From Nocardioides aurantiacus (GTDB lineage: Bacteria > Actinomycetota > Actinomycetes > Propionibacteriales > Nocardioidaceae), in the NCBI RefSeq assembly GCF_003752505.1, contig NZ_RKHO01000001.1, positions 930,001 through 994,000 on the forward strand: a stretch of 64,000 nt of DNA. The letters run 5' to 3'. The position numbers and the translations under genes were made by a program. The notes beneath the pieces are model-generated. The model was not told the origin of the DNA. It made no database searches and worked only from the letters and a program-made list of their open reading frames with translations. This document shows, piece by piece, positions 16,998-25,838 of this stretch (the first letter of the stretch is position 1; each line of letters begins with the position of its first letter).

Positions 16998-17926
16998 CCG
17001 CCGCCGAGGCGATGATCAGCGCCCGCGGGCTGCGCAAGGGCTTCGGCGAGGTCGAGGCGGTCCGTGGCATCGACGTCGAGGTCCACCGCGGCGAGGCGTT
17101 CGGCTTCCTCGGCCCCAACGGGGCCGGCAAGTCCTCGACGATGCGGATGGTCGCCGCGGTCTCGCCGGTCAGCGGCGGCGAGCTGCGCATCCTCGGGCTC
17201 GACCCCGCCACCGACGGCCCCGAGATCCGCTCGCGCATCGGCGTGTGCCCCCAGGAGGACACCCTCGACACCGAGCTCAACGTCTTCGACAACCTCTACA
17301 TCTACGGCCGCTACTTCGGGCTGCCCCGGGCCGAGGTGCGCCGCCGCTGCGGTGAGCTGCTCGAGTTCGTGCAGCTCACCGACAAGGCGCGGTCCAAGGT
17401 CGAGGACCTCTCCGGGGGCATGAAGCGGCGGCTCACCATCGCCCGCTCGCTCGTCAACCGGCCCGAGCTGCTGCTGCTCGACGAGCCCACCACGGGGCTG
17501 GACCCGCAGGCCCGTCACGTGGTGTGGGACCGGCTGTTCCGGCTCAAGCAGCAGGGCGTCACCCTCGTGCTCACCACGCACTACATGGACGAGGCCGAGC
17601 AGCTGTGCGACCGGCTCGTGGTCATGGACGGCGGTCGAATCGTGGCCGAGGGGTCCCCGTCGTCCCTGATCCGCGAGCACAGCACGCGCGAGGTCGCCGA
17701 GCTGCGCTTCGGCACCGGGGAGCACGAGGCGCTGGCCCCACGGCTGGAGGACCTCGCCGAGCGGGTCGAGGTGCTGCCCGACCGGCTCCTGCTGTACGCC
17801 GCCGACGGCGAGGCCGCGGTGGCCGCGGTCCACGAGCGCGGCCTGCACCCCGCCATGTCGCTGGTGCGGCGGTCCTCGCTGGAGGACGTCTTCCTGCGCC
17901 TCACCGGCCGGACGCTGGTCGACTAG
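16994..17926 (+). CDS. NodI/DrrA-like ABC transporter ATPase
   Basis: A 310-residue second ATPase of the operon. Walker [15 protein letters not shown]-loop [12 protein letters not shown], signature [15 protein letters not shown], Walker [17 protein letters not shown] and [11 protein letters not shown] are complete; the C terminus ends [16 protein letters not shown]. It looks closer to NodI-type ATPases than to the first one. The GTG at 16994 sits in the GTGA overlap with the permease stop; longer frames upstream lie inside that gene. It is followed by two NodJ-like permeases. Confidence 0.93.
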   Translation: MTAAEAMISARGLRKGFGEVEAVRGIDVEVHRGEAFGFLGPNGAGKSSTMRMVAAVSPVSGGELRILGLDPATDGPEIRSRIGVCPQEDTLDTELNVFDNLYIYGRYFGLPRAEVRRRCGELLEFVQLTDKARSKVEDLSGGMKRRLTIARSLVNRPELLLLDEPTTGLDPQARHVVWDRLFRLKQQGVTLVLTTHYMDEAEQLCDRLVVMDGGRIVAEGSPSSLIREHSTREVAELRFGTGEHEALAPRLEDLAERVEVLPDRLLLYAADGEAAVAAVHERGLHPAMSLVRRSSLEDVFLRLTGRTLVD

Positions 17927-17933
17927 GACCGCC

Positions 17934-18719
17934 ATGGCTGCCACGCGCTCGCTCGCACCCCGGATGACCGATTACTGGTGGACCGTCTACAAGCGCACCT
18001 GGAAGGGCAGCGTCGTCTCCTCGTTCGTGACGCCGCTGCTCTACGTGCTGGCCATGGGCGTGCTGCTCGGCGGCTTCATCCAGGGCGACCCCGACCGGCT
18101 CGAGGGGGCGAGCACCTACCTCGCCTTCGTGGTGCCGGGCATGCTCGCGGCCCAGTCGATGCAGCTGGTCTTCGGCGAGCTGACCTATCCGGTGATGTCG
18201 GGCGTGAAGTGGCACAGGACCTACTTCGCGATGGTGGCCACGCCGCTGTCTGTGCGCGACGTGGTGCAGTCCCAGGTCGGCTTCGTGGTGTTCCGGGTGG
18301 CGCTGAGCTCGGCGGTGTTCTGCCTCGTGGTGGCCCCCTTCGGGGTCTTCGCCACCTGGTGGGGTGCGGTGGTGGCCTGGCTGGTGCAGCTGCTGGTCGC
18401 GCTGGCCTTCGCCACCCCGGTCTTCGCGCTGTCCTCCTACCTCAAGGACGAGTCGGGCTTCTCGCTGGTCTTCCGCCTCGGCATGATCCCGATGTTCCTG
18501 TTCTCCGGGGCGTTCTTCCCGGTCGACAACCTCGGTCCCACCCTGGCGGCCCTGGCCCGGCTCACGCCGCTGTGGCACGCCGTCGACCTGACCCGGATGC
18601 TCACCGTCGACCGCCTCGACCCGCTGCTCGCGCTGCTGCACGTCGGCTACCTCGCTGCCCTGACGGCCCTCGGCTACGTCCTGGTGCTGCGCTTCCTCGG
18701 CCGCAGGCTCGCCTCGTGA
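17934..18719 (+). CDS. ABC-2 type permease (NodJ-like), first of pair
   Basis: A 261-residue permease with six predicted helices. YWWTVYKRTWKGSVVSSFVTPLLYVLAMG near the N terminus and PMFLFSGAFFPVDNLGPTLAALARLTPLWHAVDLTR near the C terminus are typical of NodJ-type exporters. It starts 7 bases after the NodI-like ATPase and overlaps the next permease by 4 bases (GTGA). Together with its neighbour it probably forms a heterodimeric pore for the second ATPase. Confidence 0.92.
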   Translation: MAATRSLAPRMTDYWWTVYKRTWKGSVVSSFVTPLLYVLAMGVLLGGFIQGDPDRLEGASTYLAFVVPGMLAAQSMQLVFGELTYPVMSGVKWHRTYFAMVATPLSVRDVVQSQVGFVVFRVALSSAVFCLVVAPFGVFATWWGAVVAWLVQLLVALAFATPVFALSSYLKDESGFSLVFRLGMIPMFLFSGAFFPVDNLGPTLAALARLTPLWHAVDLTRMLTVDRLDPLLALLHVGYLAALTALGYVLVLRFLGRRLAS

Positions 18720-19528
18720 GCCCGCTGACCGCGGCCGCGGCGACGGCGCAGACCCGGCGGCTGGGCGCGCTCGGCGCGGTCGGGCTGCTGGTGCAGCGCA
18801 ACTACGTCGTCTACCGCTCCGCCTGGTGGATCTTCCTGTCCGGCTTCCTCGAGCCGGTCTTCTACCTCTTCTCGATCGGCGTCGGGGTCGGCCAGCTGGT
18901 GCAGGGCTTCGAGGTCGACGGCCGCACGATCGGGTACGCCGCGTTCGTGGCCCCCGGCATGCTCGCGGCGGCCGCCATGAACGGCTCGCTGCTCGACTCG
19001 ACGTTCAACTTCTTCTTCAAGCTGAAGTACGCCAAGACGTTCGAGCAGATGCTGGCCACCCCGCTGACCACCCGCGACATCGCCCGGGGCGAGCTCGCCT
19101 GGTCGCTGCTGCGCGGCGGCACCTACTCGCTGGCGTTCCTGCTGATCATGGTGGCGATGGGCCTGGTGGCCTCCTGGTGGGCGGTGCTGGTGCTGCCGGC
19201 GGCCCTGCTCATCGGCGTCGCCTTCGGCGCGGTCGGCATGGCGCTGACGACCTACATGCGCTCCTGGCAGGACTTCGAGTACGTCACCCTCGCCACGCTG
19301 CCGCTGTTCTTGTTCTCGGCCACGTTCTTCCCGCTCGAGGCGTTCCCGACCTGGCTCGGCTGGGTGGTCGAGGCCACCCCGCTCTACCGCGGCGTGGTGC
19401 TGGTCCGCGAGCTCACCACCGGGGCGGTGACGGCCGACTCGGTCGTCTCGGTGGTCTACCTCGTGGTGTTGTCGGTCGCGGGCATGCTGGTGGTCTCGCG
19501 GCGGCTGGACCGGCTGCTGCTCGGCTGA
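18716..19528 (+). CDS. ABC-2 type permease (NodJ-like), second of pair
   Basis: A 270-residue six-helix permease, paralogous to the preceding gene: YVVYRSAWWIFLSGFLEPVFYLFSIGVGVG at the start and PLFLFSATFFPLEAFPTWLGWVVEATPLYRGVVLVRELTTG at the end align with it. The GTG at 18716 lies in a GTGA overlap. It ends the five-gene exporter cassette (ATPase, permease, ATPase, permease, permease); only 12 bases separate it from the next gene, which may share the transcript. Confidence 0.92.
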   Translation: MSPLTAAAATAQTRRLGALGAVGLLVQRNYVVYRSAWWIFLSGFLEPVFYLFSIGVGVGQLVQGFEVDGRTIGYAAFVAPGMLAAAAMNGSLLDSTFNFFFKLKYAKTFEQMLATPLTTRDIARGELAWSLLRGGTYSLAFLLIMVAMGLVASWWAVLVLPAALLIGVAFGAVGMALTTYMRSWQDFEYVTLATLPLFLFSATFFPLEAFPTWLGWVVEATPLYRGVVLVRELTTGAVTADSVVSVVYLVVLSVAGMLVVSRRLDRLLLG

Positions 19529-19540
19529 GCGGAGGCCCGG

Positions 19541-20098
19541 GTGGGCTCGTCGGGACTCGCGGGGCGCATCGCGGCGTGGGGGACCACCCCGGCCGAGGCG
19601 GCCGCGCACCACGCCGCCGACGCACACGTGCCGCCCGGCGGACGCCACTTCGTCCGCGCGGTCGACGTGGACGCCGACCCGGCGACCACGTGGCGCTGGG
19701 TGTGCCAGCTCGGCGTCGCGCCGTACAGCTACGACGTGGTCGACAACCTGGGTCGCCGCAGCCCACGCACGCTCACGCCGGGCGCGGAGCGGCTGCAGCT
19801 GGGCCAGCGGGTGCTGTTCGGCCCCGTGGTCGAGCTCGAGTCGGGCCGGCTGCTGGTGGTCGCGGCCCGGGGGCTGGGCCAGCGGGTGTGCGGCCCGGTC
19901 GCGATGTCCTACGAGGTACTCCCCGGGCGTCGTACGCCGAGCCGGCTGCTGCTCTGCCTCGCCGTCGGCCCGCCGCGGCGGCCGTTCGTCGCGCTCGACC
20001 GGGCCTGGCAGGCGGTGCTCGGGGCCGGCGACCTGGTGATGGCGCGTCGCCAGCTGCTCACCCTGCGCGACCTCGCCGAGGCCCACGACCCGCGCTGA
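19541..20098 (+). CDS. SRPBCC-like (START/Bet v1 fold) protein
   Basis: A 185-residue cytosolic protein starting at GTG 19541 with GGAG upstream. FVRAVDVDADPATTWRWVCQLG resembles the first strand-helix of SRPBCC lipid- or ligand-binding proteins, and YSYDVVDNLGRRSPR and FVALDRAWQAVLGAGDLVMARRQL the later parts. It may be the last gene of the ABC operon, which would fit a protein handling a hydrophobic ligand. The family call is by pattern only; no catalytic residues can be named. Confidence 0.65.
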   Translation: MGSSGLAGRIAAWGTTPAEAAAHHAADAHVPPGGRHFVRAVDVDADPATTWRWVCQLGVAPYSYDVVDNLGRRSPRTLTPGAERLQLGQRVLFGPVVELESGRLLVVAARGLGQRVCGPVAMSYEVLPGRRTPSRLLLCLAVGPPRRPFVALDRAWQAVLGAGDLVMARRQLLTLRDLAEAHDPR

Positions 20099-20122
20099 GG
20101 CCGGGCTTGGCAGACTGCGCCC

Positions 20123-20971
20123 ATGACCGACCTCCCCTCCGCGCCGCACCCCGGCGGGACGCCGCGCGTCGCCGTCATCGGCGGCAGCGGGTTCTACGAG
20201 TTCCTCGACGACCCCACCACCGTGACGGTGGAGACGCCCTGGGGCGAGCCGTCCGCGCCGATCGCGGTCGGTGACGTCGGGGGTCGCCCGGTCGCGTTCC
20301 TGCCGCGCCACGGCGCCGGACACCGCTACCCGCCCACGCAGATCCCCTACCGGGCCAACATCTGGGCGCTGAAGTCGCTCGGCGTCGAGCGGATCCTGGC
20401 GCCCTGCGCGGTCGGCGGCCTGCAGCCCGAGACCCAGCCCGGGACGCTCGTCGTGCCCGACCAGCTCGTCGACCGCACCACCAGCCGCGTCCAGACCTAC
20501 GTCGAGACCGGCGCCGCCCACGCGCCGTTCGCCGACCCCTACTGCCCCGAGCTGCGCACCGCGCTGACCTCGGCGGCGGGGGAGGGCGCGATCGACGGCG
20601 GCACGATGGTCGTCATCGAGGGTCCGCGGTTCTCCACCCGCGCGGAGTCGCAGAGCTACGCCGCCGCAGGCTGGACGGTCGTCAACATGACCGGCCACCC
20701 GGAGGCCGTCCTGGCCCGCGAGCTCGGCGTCTGCTACGCCACCATCGCGCTCGTGACCGACCTCGACGCCGGGGTCAGCGCCGAGGAGTCGGTCGACCAG
20801 GCCGCGGTGTTCGCGCTGTTCGAGAAGCACATCGGGCGGTTGAAGACGATGCTCGGCGAGGTCGTCGCCGGCCTGCCCGAGGGCGAGCCCGGCTGCGGCT
20901 GCGGGGCGTGGCTCGACGACGTCGAGCTGTCCTTCGAGCTGCCCGGCCCGGGCCGGACGGTGTCCGCGTGA
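20123..20971 (+). CDS. mtnP: MTA/purine nucleoside phosphorylase
   Basis: A 282-residue phosphorylase of the PNP/MTAP family that splits methylthioadenosine (or another purine nucleoside) with phosphate. VAVIGGSGFYEFLD at the start, FLPRHGAGHRYPPTQIPYRANIWALKSLGV, IEGPRFSTRAESQSYAAAGWTVVNMTGHPEAVLARELGV and the base-pocket segment TDLDAGV are in family order. TDLD at the pocket resembles the Asp of adenine-specific enzymes (TDYD). The C terminus has an unusual GCGCGAW. No ribosome binding site is visible; CAGACT stands 6 bases before the ATG. Overlaps the next gene by 4 bases. Confidence 0.92.
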   Translation: MTDLPSAPHPGGTPRVAVIGGSGFYEFLDDPTTVTVETPWGEPSAPIAVGDVGGRPVAFLPRHGAGHRYPPTQIPYRANIWALKSLGVERILAPCAVGGLQPETQPGTLVVPDQLVDRTTSRVQTYVETGAAHAPFADPYCPELRTALTSAAGEGAIDGGTMVVIEGPRFSTRAESQSYAAAGWTVVNMTGHPEAVLARELGVCYATIALVTDLDAGVSAEESVDQAAVFALFEKHIGRLKTMLGEVVAGLPEGEPGCGCGAWLDDVELSFELPGPGRTVSA

Positions 20972-22008
20972 AGGTCCTGCTCACCGGTGCGCTCGGCTTC
21001 ATCGGCGCCCGCATCGACGCCCAGCTGACCGCGCGCGGGGACGAGGTGGTCCGCGTCGACGCCGTGATCCCGCAGGCGCACGCCCAGGGAACCGAGGTGC
21101 CCGAGGGGCTGCACCGGCTCGACGTCCGCGACGCCGCGCAGTGGGCCGACCTGCTCGACGGCGTCGACGTGGTGTGCCACCAGGCCGCGATGGTCGGCGC
21201 CGGCGTGACCGTCGCCGACCTGCCGCTGTACGCCGGCCACAACGACCTCGGCACCGCGGCGCTGCTGGCCGCGATGCACGACCGCGGGGTGGACGCGCTG
21301 GTCGTGGCCAGCTCGATGGTCGTCTACGGCGAGGGTCGCTACGCCTGCGAGGAGCACGGTCGCCAGGTCCCCGGGGTCCGCAGCCGCGCCGCGCTCGACT
21401 CCGGCGACTTCGAGAACCACTGCCCGACGTGCGACCGGGCGCTGTCGTGGGAGCTGGTCCCCGAGGACGCGCTGCTCGACCCCCGCAGCAGCTACGCCGC
21501 CAGCAAGCTGGCCCAGGAGCACTACACGTCCTCGTGGGTGCGCCAGGCGCGCTCGCGCGCGATCGGGCTGCGCTACCACAACGTCTACGGCCCGGGCATG
21601 CCGCGCGACACCCCCTACAGCGGGGTGGCCGCGATCTTCCGCAGCTCGCTGGAGCACGGCCAGGCCCCGCGGGTCTTCGAGGACGGCGGGCAGATGCGCG
21701 ACTTCGTCCACGTCGACGACGTCGCCCGGGCCAACCTGGCCTCCATCGACGCCGTGGTGGGCCGGGAGGCCGAGTCGTGGTCGGCGTACAACGTCTGCTC
21801 GGGGTCGCCGGTGCCGATCATCCGGGTCGCCGAGCTGCTGGCGCAGGCCGCCGACGGCCCCGCGCCCGAGGTGACCGGGGACTACCGACCGGGTGACGTG
21901 CGCCACGTCGTGGCGAGCCCGGAGCTCGCGGCCGACGAGCTGGGCTTCCGGGCCCAGGTGACCCCGGAGGCCGGTGTCGAGGAGTTCGCGACGGCACCCC
22001 TGCGGTGA
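20968..22008 (+). CDS. NAD-dependent epimerase/dehydratase
   Basis: A 346-residue extended short-chain dehydrogenase of the nucleotide-sugar epimerase type. The NAD motif is LLTGALGFIGARIDAQL, the catalytic serine region ASSMVVYGEGRY, and YAASKLAQE carries the Tyr-Lys pair; YHNVYGPGMPRDTPYSGVAAIFR and FVHVDDVARANL are typical of sugar epimerases. An insert with CEEHG ... CPTCDR (about 120-157) is unusual and could bind a metal. Start is the GTG in a GTGA overlap with the phosphorylase. It leads a run of genes suggesting glycosylation or lipid-linked sugar chemistry. Confidence 0.92.
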   Translation: MKVLLTGALGFIGARIDAQLTARGDEVVRVDAVIPQAHAQGTEVPEGLHRLDVRDAAQWADLLDGVDVVCHQAAMVGAGVTVADLPLYAGHNDLGTAALLAAMHDRGVDALVVASSMVVYGEGRYACEEHGRQVPGVRSRAALDSGDFENHCPTCDRALSWELVPEDALLDPRSSYAASKLAQEHYTSSWVRQARSRAIGLRYHNVYGPGMPRDTPYSGVAAIFRSSLEHGQAPRVFEDGGQMRDFVHVDDVARANLASIDAVVGREAESWSAYNVCSGSPVPIIRVAELLAQAADGPAPEVTGDYRPGDVRHVVASPELAADELGFRAQVTPEAGVEEFATAPLR

Positions 22009-22094
22009 GCGGCCCCGGTCCGGTGGAGGTGGCGGGGGAGAGACCCGCCGCGCCCCAGTCGCGCAAGTCGGCGTCCTCGCTGGGCGTCGCCCCC

Positions 22095-22106
22095 TACGGT
22101 GTAAGC
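22095..22106 (+). promoter_or_regulatory. Leaderless promoter of glycosyltransferase gene
   Basis: TACGGT (22095-22100) fits the actinobacterial -10 consensus TANNNT, and the ATG follows after 6 bases (22107), where transcription would begin. No ribosome binding site precedes the ATG. No clear -35 is seen. Confidence 0.55.
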
Positions 22107-22775
22107 ATGTCGACCCCCGATGCGGTCTGCGACGTGGTGATCCCCTGCCGCGACGAGGCCCCCGCCCTGCCGGCCCTGCTGGCACTGGTCCCCGACGGCT
22201 TCCACGCCATCGTCGTGGACAACGGGTCGACCGACGACACCGCCGAGGTGGCCCGCGGCCTGGGCGCCACGGTCGTCCAGGAACCACGTCCCGGCTACGG
22301 CGCCGCGGTCCACGCCGGCCTCGAGGCGGCGACCGCCGACTTCGTCGCGGTCATCGACGGCGACGGCTCGATGGACCCCGCCCAGCTGGTCGGCCTGCTG
22401 GCCGAGGTGCGCGAGGGCCGGGCCGACCTGGCCGTGGGCCGACGCCGTCCCGTCACGCGCGGGGTCTGGCCCTGGCACGCCCGGGCCGGCAACGCGGTCG
22501 TGCTGTGGTGGCTGCGTCGCCGCATCGGCCTCGCCGTCCACGACATCGCCCCGATGCGCGTCGCCCGTCGCGAGCAGCTGCTGGGGCTCGGCGTCGAGGA
22601 CCGGCGCTTCGGCTACCCCGTCGAGCTGCTCCAGCGCGCCGGGCGCGCCGGGTGGCGGCTCAGCGAGCAGGACATCGACTACCACCCCCGCGCGGCCGGC
22701 ACGAAGTCGAAGGTCTCGGGGTCCGTGGTCGGCACCGTGCGCGCCGCCCGCGACTTCGCGCGGGTGCTCACGTGA
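22107..22775 (+). CDS. Family 2 glycosyltransferase
   Basis: A 222-residue GT-A fold glycosyltransferase without membrane helices. CDVVIPCRDEAPALPALL opens the domain, VVDNGSTDDTAEVARGLGA binds the nucleotide and DGDGSMDPAQL is the DXD metal site; RFGYPVELLQRAGRAGWRLSEQDIDYHPRAAGTKSKVSG closes it, as in dolichol-phosphate-mannose-synthase-like enzymes. The ATG at 22107 fits a leaderless promoter; an in-frame GTG at 22005 overlapping the epimerase stop would add 34 residues unlike the family. Overlaps the next gene by 4 bases. Confidence 0.92.
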   Translation: MSTPDAVCDVVIPCRDEAPALPALLALVPDGFHAIVVDNGSTDDTAEVARGLGATVVQEPRPGYGAAVHAGLEAATADFVAVIDGDGSMDPAQLVGLLAEVREGRADLAVGRRRPVTRGVWPWHARAGNAVVLWWLRRRIGLAVHDIAPMRVARREQLLGLGVEDRRFGYPVELLQRAGRAGWRLSEQDIDYHPRAAGTKSKVSGSVVGTVRAARDFARVLT

Positions 22776-23518
22776 GCACCCGGGTGGGAGACGTCGCGGC
22801 CGCGGTCGTGCTGGTGGTGGCCAAGGCCCCCGTGCCCGGACGCGTGAAGACGCGCCTGGGCGCCAGCATCGGCATGGACGCCGCGGCCGAGCTGGCCGCC
22901 GCGTCGCTGCTCGACACGCTCGCCGCGTGCGCGGCGGCGTACCCCGCCGGACGACGGCACCTCGCGCTCGACGGCGACCTCGCCGAGGCGCGCCGCGGGC
23001 AGGAGCTCCGCGACGCGCTCGAGGGGTGGCAGGTGCACCCCCAGCGTGGCGACGGCCTGGCCGAGCGGCTCGGCGCGGCGCACGCCGACGTCGCCGCCGT
23101 GTCCGGTGGGCCCGTCGTGCAGGTCGGCATGGACACCCCCCACGCACCGGTCGGGACGCTGCGTGCAGCGGCCGACCTCCTCGTCGGCCCGGACGACGCG
23201 GTCCTGGGCCCCGCTCACGACGGCGGGTGGTGGCTGCTCGGCGTGGCCGGGCCCCACCTGCTCGTCCATCTCCCGGAGGTACCCATGTCCACCGACGCCA
23301 CGGGGGCCGGCACGCTCGACGCGCTGGCCCGAGCCGGTGGTCACGTCCACCAGGTGGAGGCGCTGCGCGACGTCGACGAGCTCGACGACGCCTCGGCCGT
23401 GGCCCAGGCCGCACCGCAGAGCCGGTTCGCCCTCGCCTTCGCCGAGCTCGGCGTCGACCCCGCGGTCGACCCGGGCGTCGGGCCGGTCGTCGGGCCGGGG
23501 ACCGAGGTGCCCGCGTGA
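22772..23518 (+). CDS. DUF2064 / TIGR04282-like nucleotidyl- or glycosyltransferase
   Basis: A 248-residue protein of the DUF2064 family. VVLVVAKAPVPGRVKTRLG is the signature N terminus; VQVGMDTPHAPVGTLRAAADLL and VLGPAHDGGWWLLGV follow. Members annotated TIGR04282 are linked with arsenosugar synthesis, but no arsenic gene is seen here. Start in a GTGA overlap with the glycosyltransferase, stop in a GTGA overlap with the methyltransferase, so the three are made together. The C-terminal 25 residues are a Pro/Val/Gly tail. Confidence 0.88.
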   Translation: MSTRVGDVAAAVVLVVAKAPVPGRVKTRLGASIGMDAAAELAAASLLDTLAACAAAYPAGRRHLALDGDLAEARRGQELRDALEGWQVHPQRGDGLAERLGAAHADVAAVSGGPVVQVGMDTPHAPVGTLRAAADLLVGPDDAVLGPAHDGGWWLLGVAGPHLLVHLPEVPMSTDATGAGTLDALARAGGHVHQVEALRDVDELDDASAVAQAAPQSRFALAFAELGVDPAVDPGVGPVVGPGTEVPA

Positions 23519-24207
23519 GCACCGCCGAGTTCTACCCCGACGCGGACGGCCTGGCCTCGGAGACCCTGACCGACGGCCACGCCCACGTCAGCTTCAGCGA
23601 GATCTTCGCCGACGCCCTGCGCGGCATCCCCTGCTCGGTCCGAGGCGTGTACGCCGAGGAGGAGCTGCTGCCCGTCCACAGCTGGCTGCGACCGGCCGAC
23701 CGTGCCGACCGCGCGGTGCTGAGCCACTGCGAGGGCGCGACCATGGACGTCGGCTGCGGCCCGGGCCGGATGAGCGCCCACCTGCGCGAGCGCGGCCACG
23801 CCGTGCTCGCCGTCGACATCGTGAGCGAGGCCGTCGAGCAGGCCCGCCGGCGCGGCGTGCCGGCGCTGCGCCGCAACGTCTTCGACCCGATGCCCGGCGA
23901 GGGCCACTGGGACACCGTGCTGCTCGCCGACGGCAACATCGGCATCGGCGGCGAGCCGCACGCGCTGCTGCGGCGCTGTGCCGAGCTGCTGGGGCCGGGC
24001 GGTCGCCTCGTCGTCGACCTCGAGGCGCCCGGCACCGGGCTGAAGACCCACGAGGCACGACTGGTCAGCGAGGGCCGCCGCACCTCGATCTTCCCGTGGG
24101 CGCAGGTCGGCGCGGACGCCGTCGAGCCGCTCGCACGCAAGGCCGGGCTCCAGGTGAGCCGGCTGCGCGAGCACCACGGCCGCTGGTTCGCCGTCCTGAC
24201 GCCGTAG
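23515..24207 (+). CDS. SAM-dependent methyltransferase
   Basis: A 230-residue class I methyltransferase. Motif I is ATMDVGCGPGRMSAHLRERGH (about 75-95), then VLAVDIVSEAVEQARRRG, DTVLLADGNIGIGG (motif IV region) and LLGPGGRLVVDLEAPG. The N-terminal 70 residues (SFSEIFADALRGIPCSVRG...) are distinctive of the version found beside DUF2064 and molybdopterin oxidoreductase genes. Substrate unknown; by context it may act on the product of the two preceding transferases. Confidence 0.88.
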   Translation: MSTAEFYPDADGLASETLTDGHAHVSFSEIFADALRGIPCSVRGVYAEEELLPVHSWLRPADRADRAVLSHCEGATMDVGCGPGRMSAHLRERGHAVLAVDIVSEAVEQARRRGVPALRRNVFDPMPGEGHWDTVLLADGNIGIGGEPHALLRRCAELLGPGGRLVVDLEAPGTGLKTHEARLVSEGRRTSIFPWAQVGADAVEPLARKAGLQVSRLREHHGRWFAVLTP

Positions 24208-24215
24208 GCCCGGCC

Positions 24216-25355
24216 GTGCGCCTCCCCGTCCCGCGGGACACATCGTTCACCTCGCCGCTGCGCGACGAGCGGCTGACGGCCCGGCTCGGGGTGTGGCTCG
24301 GGACCTGCTTCGGGCTGTGCTTCCTCACCGGCCTGGTCAGCCACTGGTACTACCTGCCCGACCCGTGGTTCGTGCCGCCCACCCGCCCGGTGTGGGGCTA
24401 CCGCCTCACGCAGGGGGTGCACGTGCTCAGCGGCATCGCGGCGATCCCGCTGCTGCTCGTCAAGCTCTGGAGCGTCTACCCGCGGCTGTTCGCGGGCCTG
24501 CCCCGGGGCGGCGTGCGGGCGCTGCTGCTCACCGGCCTCGAGCGGCTCTCGATCGCGGTGCTGGTCGCCGCCTCGGTGTTCCAGCTGGTCGTCGGCCTCG
24601 CCAACTCCGCGCAGTGGTACCCCTGGGCGTTCTCCTTCCGCGCCACCCACTACGCCGGGGCCTGGATCGCCATCGGCGCGCTGGTGCTGCACGTCGCGGT
24701 CAAGCTGCCGGTCATCCGCCGGGCCTTCGGGTCGCCCGTCGACACCGACCTCCCCGAGCGCACCGGGCCGGGTCGCCGCACCGTGCTGGGGGCCGCGCTG
24801 CTCGCCGCAGGCGTCGCGGTGCTCGCCAACGCGGGCGGCACGGTCCCGCTGCTGCGCCGGGTCTCCGTCCTCGCGGTCCGCACCGGGGAGGGCCCGCAGG
24901 GGGTCCCGGTCAACAAGTCGGCCGTCGCGGCGGGCGTCGAGGAGAGCGCGCGCGACGCCGGCTACCGGCTGACGGTCACCGGGCCCGACGGCGAGGTCAG
25001 CCTGACCCGGGAGGAGCTGGCCGACCTCGAGCAGCACACCAGCGAGCTGCCCATCGCCTGCGTCGAGGGGTGGAGCGCCGGGGCCACCTGGTCCGGCGTA
25101 CGGCTGGGGGAGCTGCTGGACCGTGTCGGCGCACCGCCGGACGCCGAGGTGCGGGTCGTCTCGCTGCAGCGGTCCGGGGCGTTCCGCTCCACCGTGCTGC
25201 CGCCCGCCTTCGCGCGCGACGACCTGACCCTGCTCGCGCTGCGGCTGCACGGCGAGGACCTCGACCTCGACCACGGCTACCCCTGCCGGCTGATCGCGCC
25301 CAACCGGCCCGGCGTGATGCAGACCAAGTGGGTCTCACGCGTGGAGGTGGTCTGA
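24216..25355 (+). CDS. Membrane molybdopterin oxidoreductase (sulfite-oxidase-like)
   Basis: A 379-residue protein. An N-terminal membrane part of about 190 residues has four or five helices (TCFGLCFLTGLVSHWYYLPDPWF, TQGVHVLSGIAAIPLLLVKLW, FRATHYAGAWIAIGALVLHVAVKL) with His residues suited to b-type haem, followed by a sulfite-oxidase-type molybdopterin domain. The likely molybdenum Cys ligand is in SELPIACVEGWSAG, with YPCRLIAPNRPGVMQTKWVSRVEV at the end. The GTG start follows the methyltransferase stop by 8 bases. It probably passes electrons between a periplasmic substrate and the membrane chain. Family call sure, substrate unknown. Confidence 0.9.
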   Translation: MRLPVPRDTSFTSPLRDERLTARLGVWLGTCFGLCFLTGLVSHWYYLPDPWFVPPTRPVWGYRLTQGVHVLSGIAAIPLLLVKLWSVYPRLFAGLPRGGVRALLLTGLERLSIAVLVAASVFQLVVGLANSAQWYPWAFSFRATHYAGAWIAIGALVLHVAVKLPVIRRAFGSPVDTDLPERTGPGRRTVLGAALLAAGVAVLANAGGTVPLLRRVSVLAVRTGEGPQGVPVNKSAVAAGVEESARDAGYRLTVTGPDGEVSLTREELADLEQHTSELPIACVEGWSAGATWSGVRLGELLDRVGAPPDAEVRVVSLQRSGAFRSTVLPPAFARDDLTLLALRLHGEDLDLDHGYPCRLIAPNRPGVMQTKWVSRVEVV

Positions 25356-25838
25356 GTGGCACGGACCGCACCGGGCGGCGAGCGGGTGGCGCAGGCGGTG
25401 GTCGGTGTCGTGGGCGTCGCCGCCGCGGCGTACGGCGGGCTGCTGCTCCTCGACCTGGACGGTCCCGACCTGCTCGACGCGCTGCTCTGGCTGGCCGGCG
25501 GCGTGGTGCTGCACGACGCCGTCGTGGCGCCGCTGACCGTGCTGGCCACGCTCGCCCTGCGCCGGGTGCTCCCGTCGCGGACGTGGACGGCGGTCACGGT
25601 CGGGCTGGTGGTCCTGCTGACCGTCACGGCGACCGCGGTGCCGGTGCTCGGCCGCTTCGGCGCGCGCCCGGACAACCCGACGCTGCTGGACCGCGACTAC
25701 ACCGGGGGCTGGCTGGTCCTGGCCGGGCTCGTCGTGGCCGGCACCCTCGCCTGGAGCCTGCGGCCCCGGGGACGGGTCAGAGGAACTGGTGGAACAACAG
25801 GCCCAGCGAGCCGACGATCGTCCCCGCCGTCGCGATGA
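25356..25838 (+). CDS. Small membrane protein after molybdopterin oxidoreductase
   Basis: A 160-residue protein with four predicted helices (about 12-30, 40-70, 80-102, 118-138) and a basic Ser/Arg-rich tail. Its GTG start directly abuts the oxidoreductase stop, so it is probably an accessory subunit. I recognise no family. Its 3' end overlaps the converging gene by 62 bases, so the tail may be little constrained. Confidence 0.72.
   Translation: MARTAPGGERVAQAVVGVVGVAAAAYGGLLLLDLDGPDLLDALLWLAGGVVLHDAVVAPLTVLATLALRRVLPSRTWTAVTVGLVVLLTVTATAVPVLGRFGARPDNPTLLDRDYTGGWLVLAGLVVAGTLAWSLRPRGRVRGTGGTTGPASRRSSPPSR

Noticed and set aside
22005-22106. Upstream GTG start for the glycosyltransferase
   Set aside because: Adds 34 low-complexity residues before the family start, while the ATG at 22107 has a TANNNT hexamer at leaderless distance.
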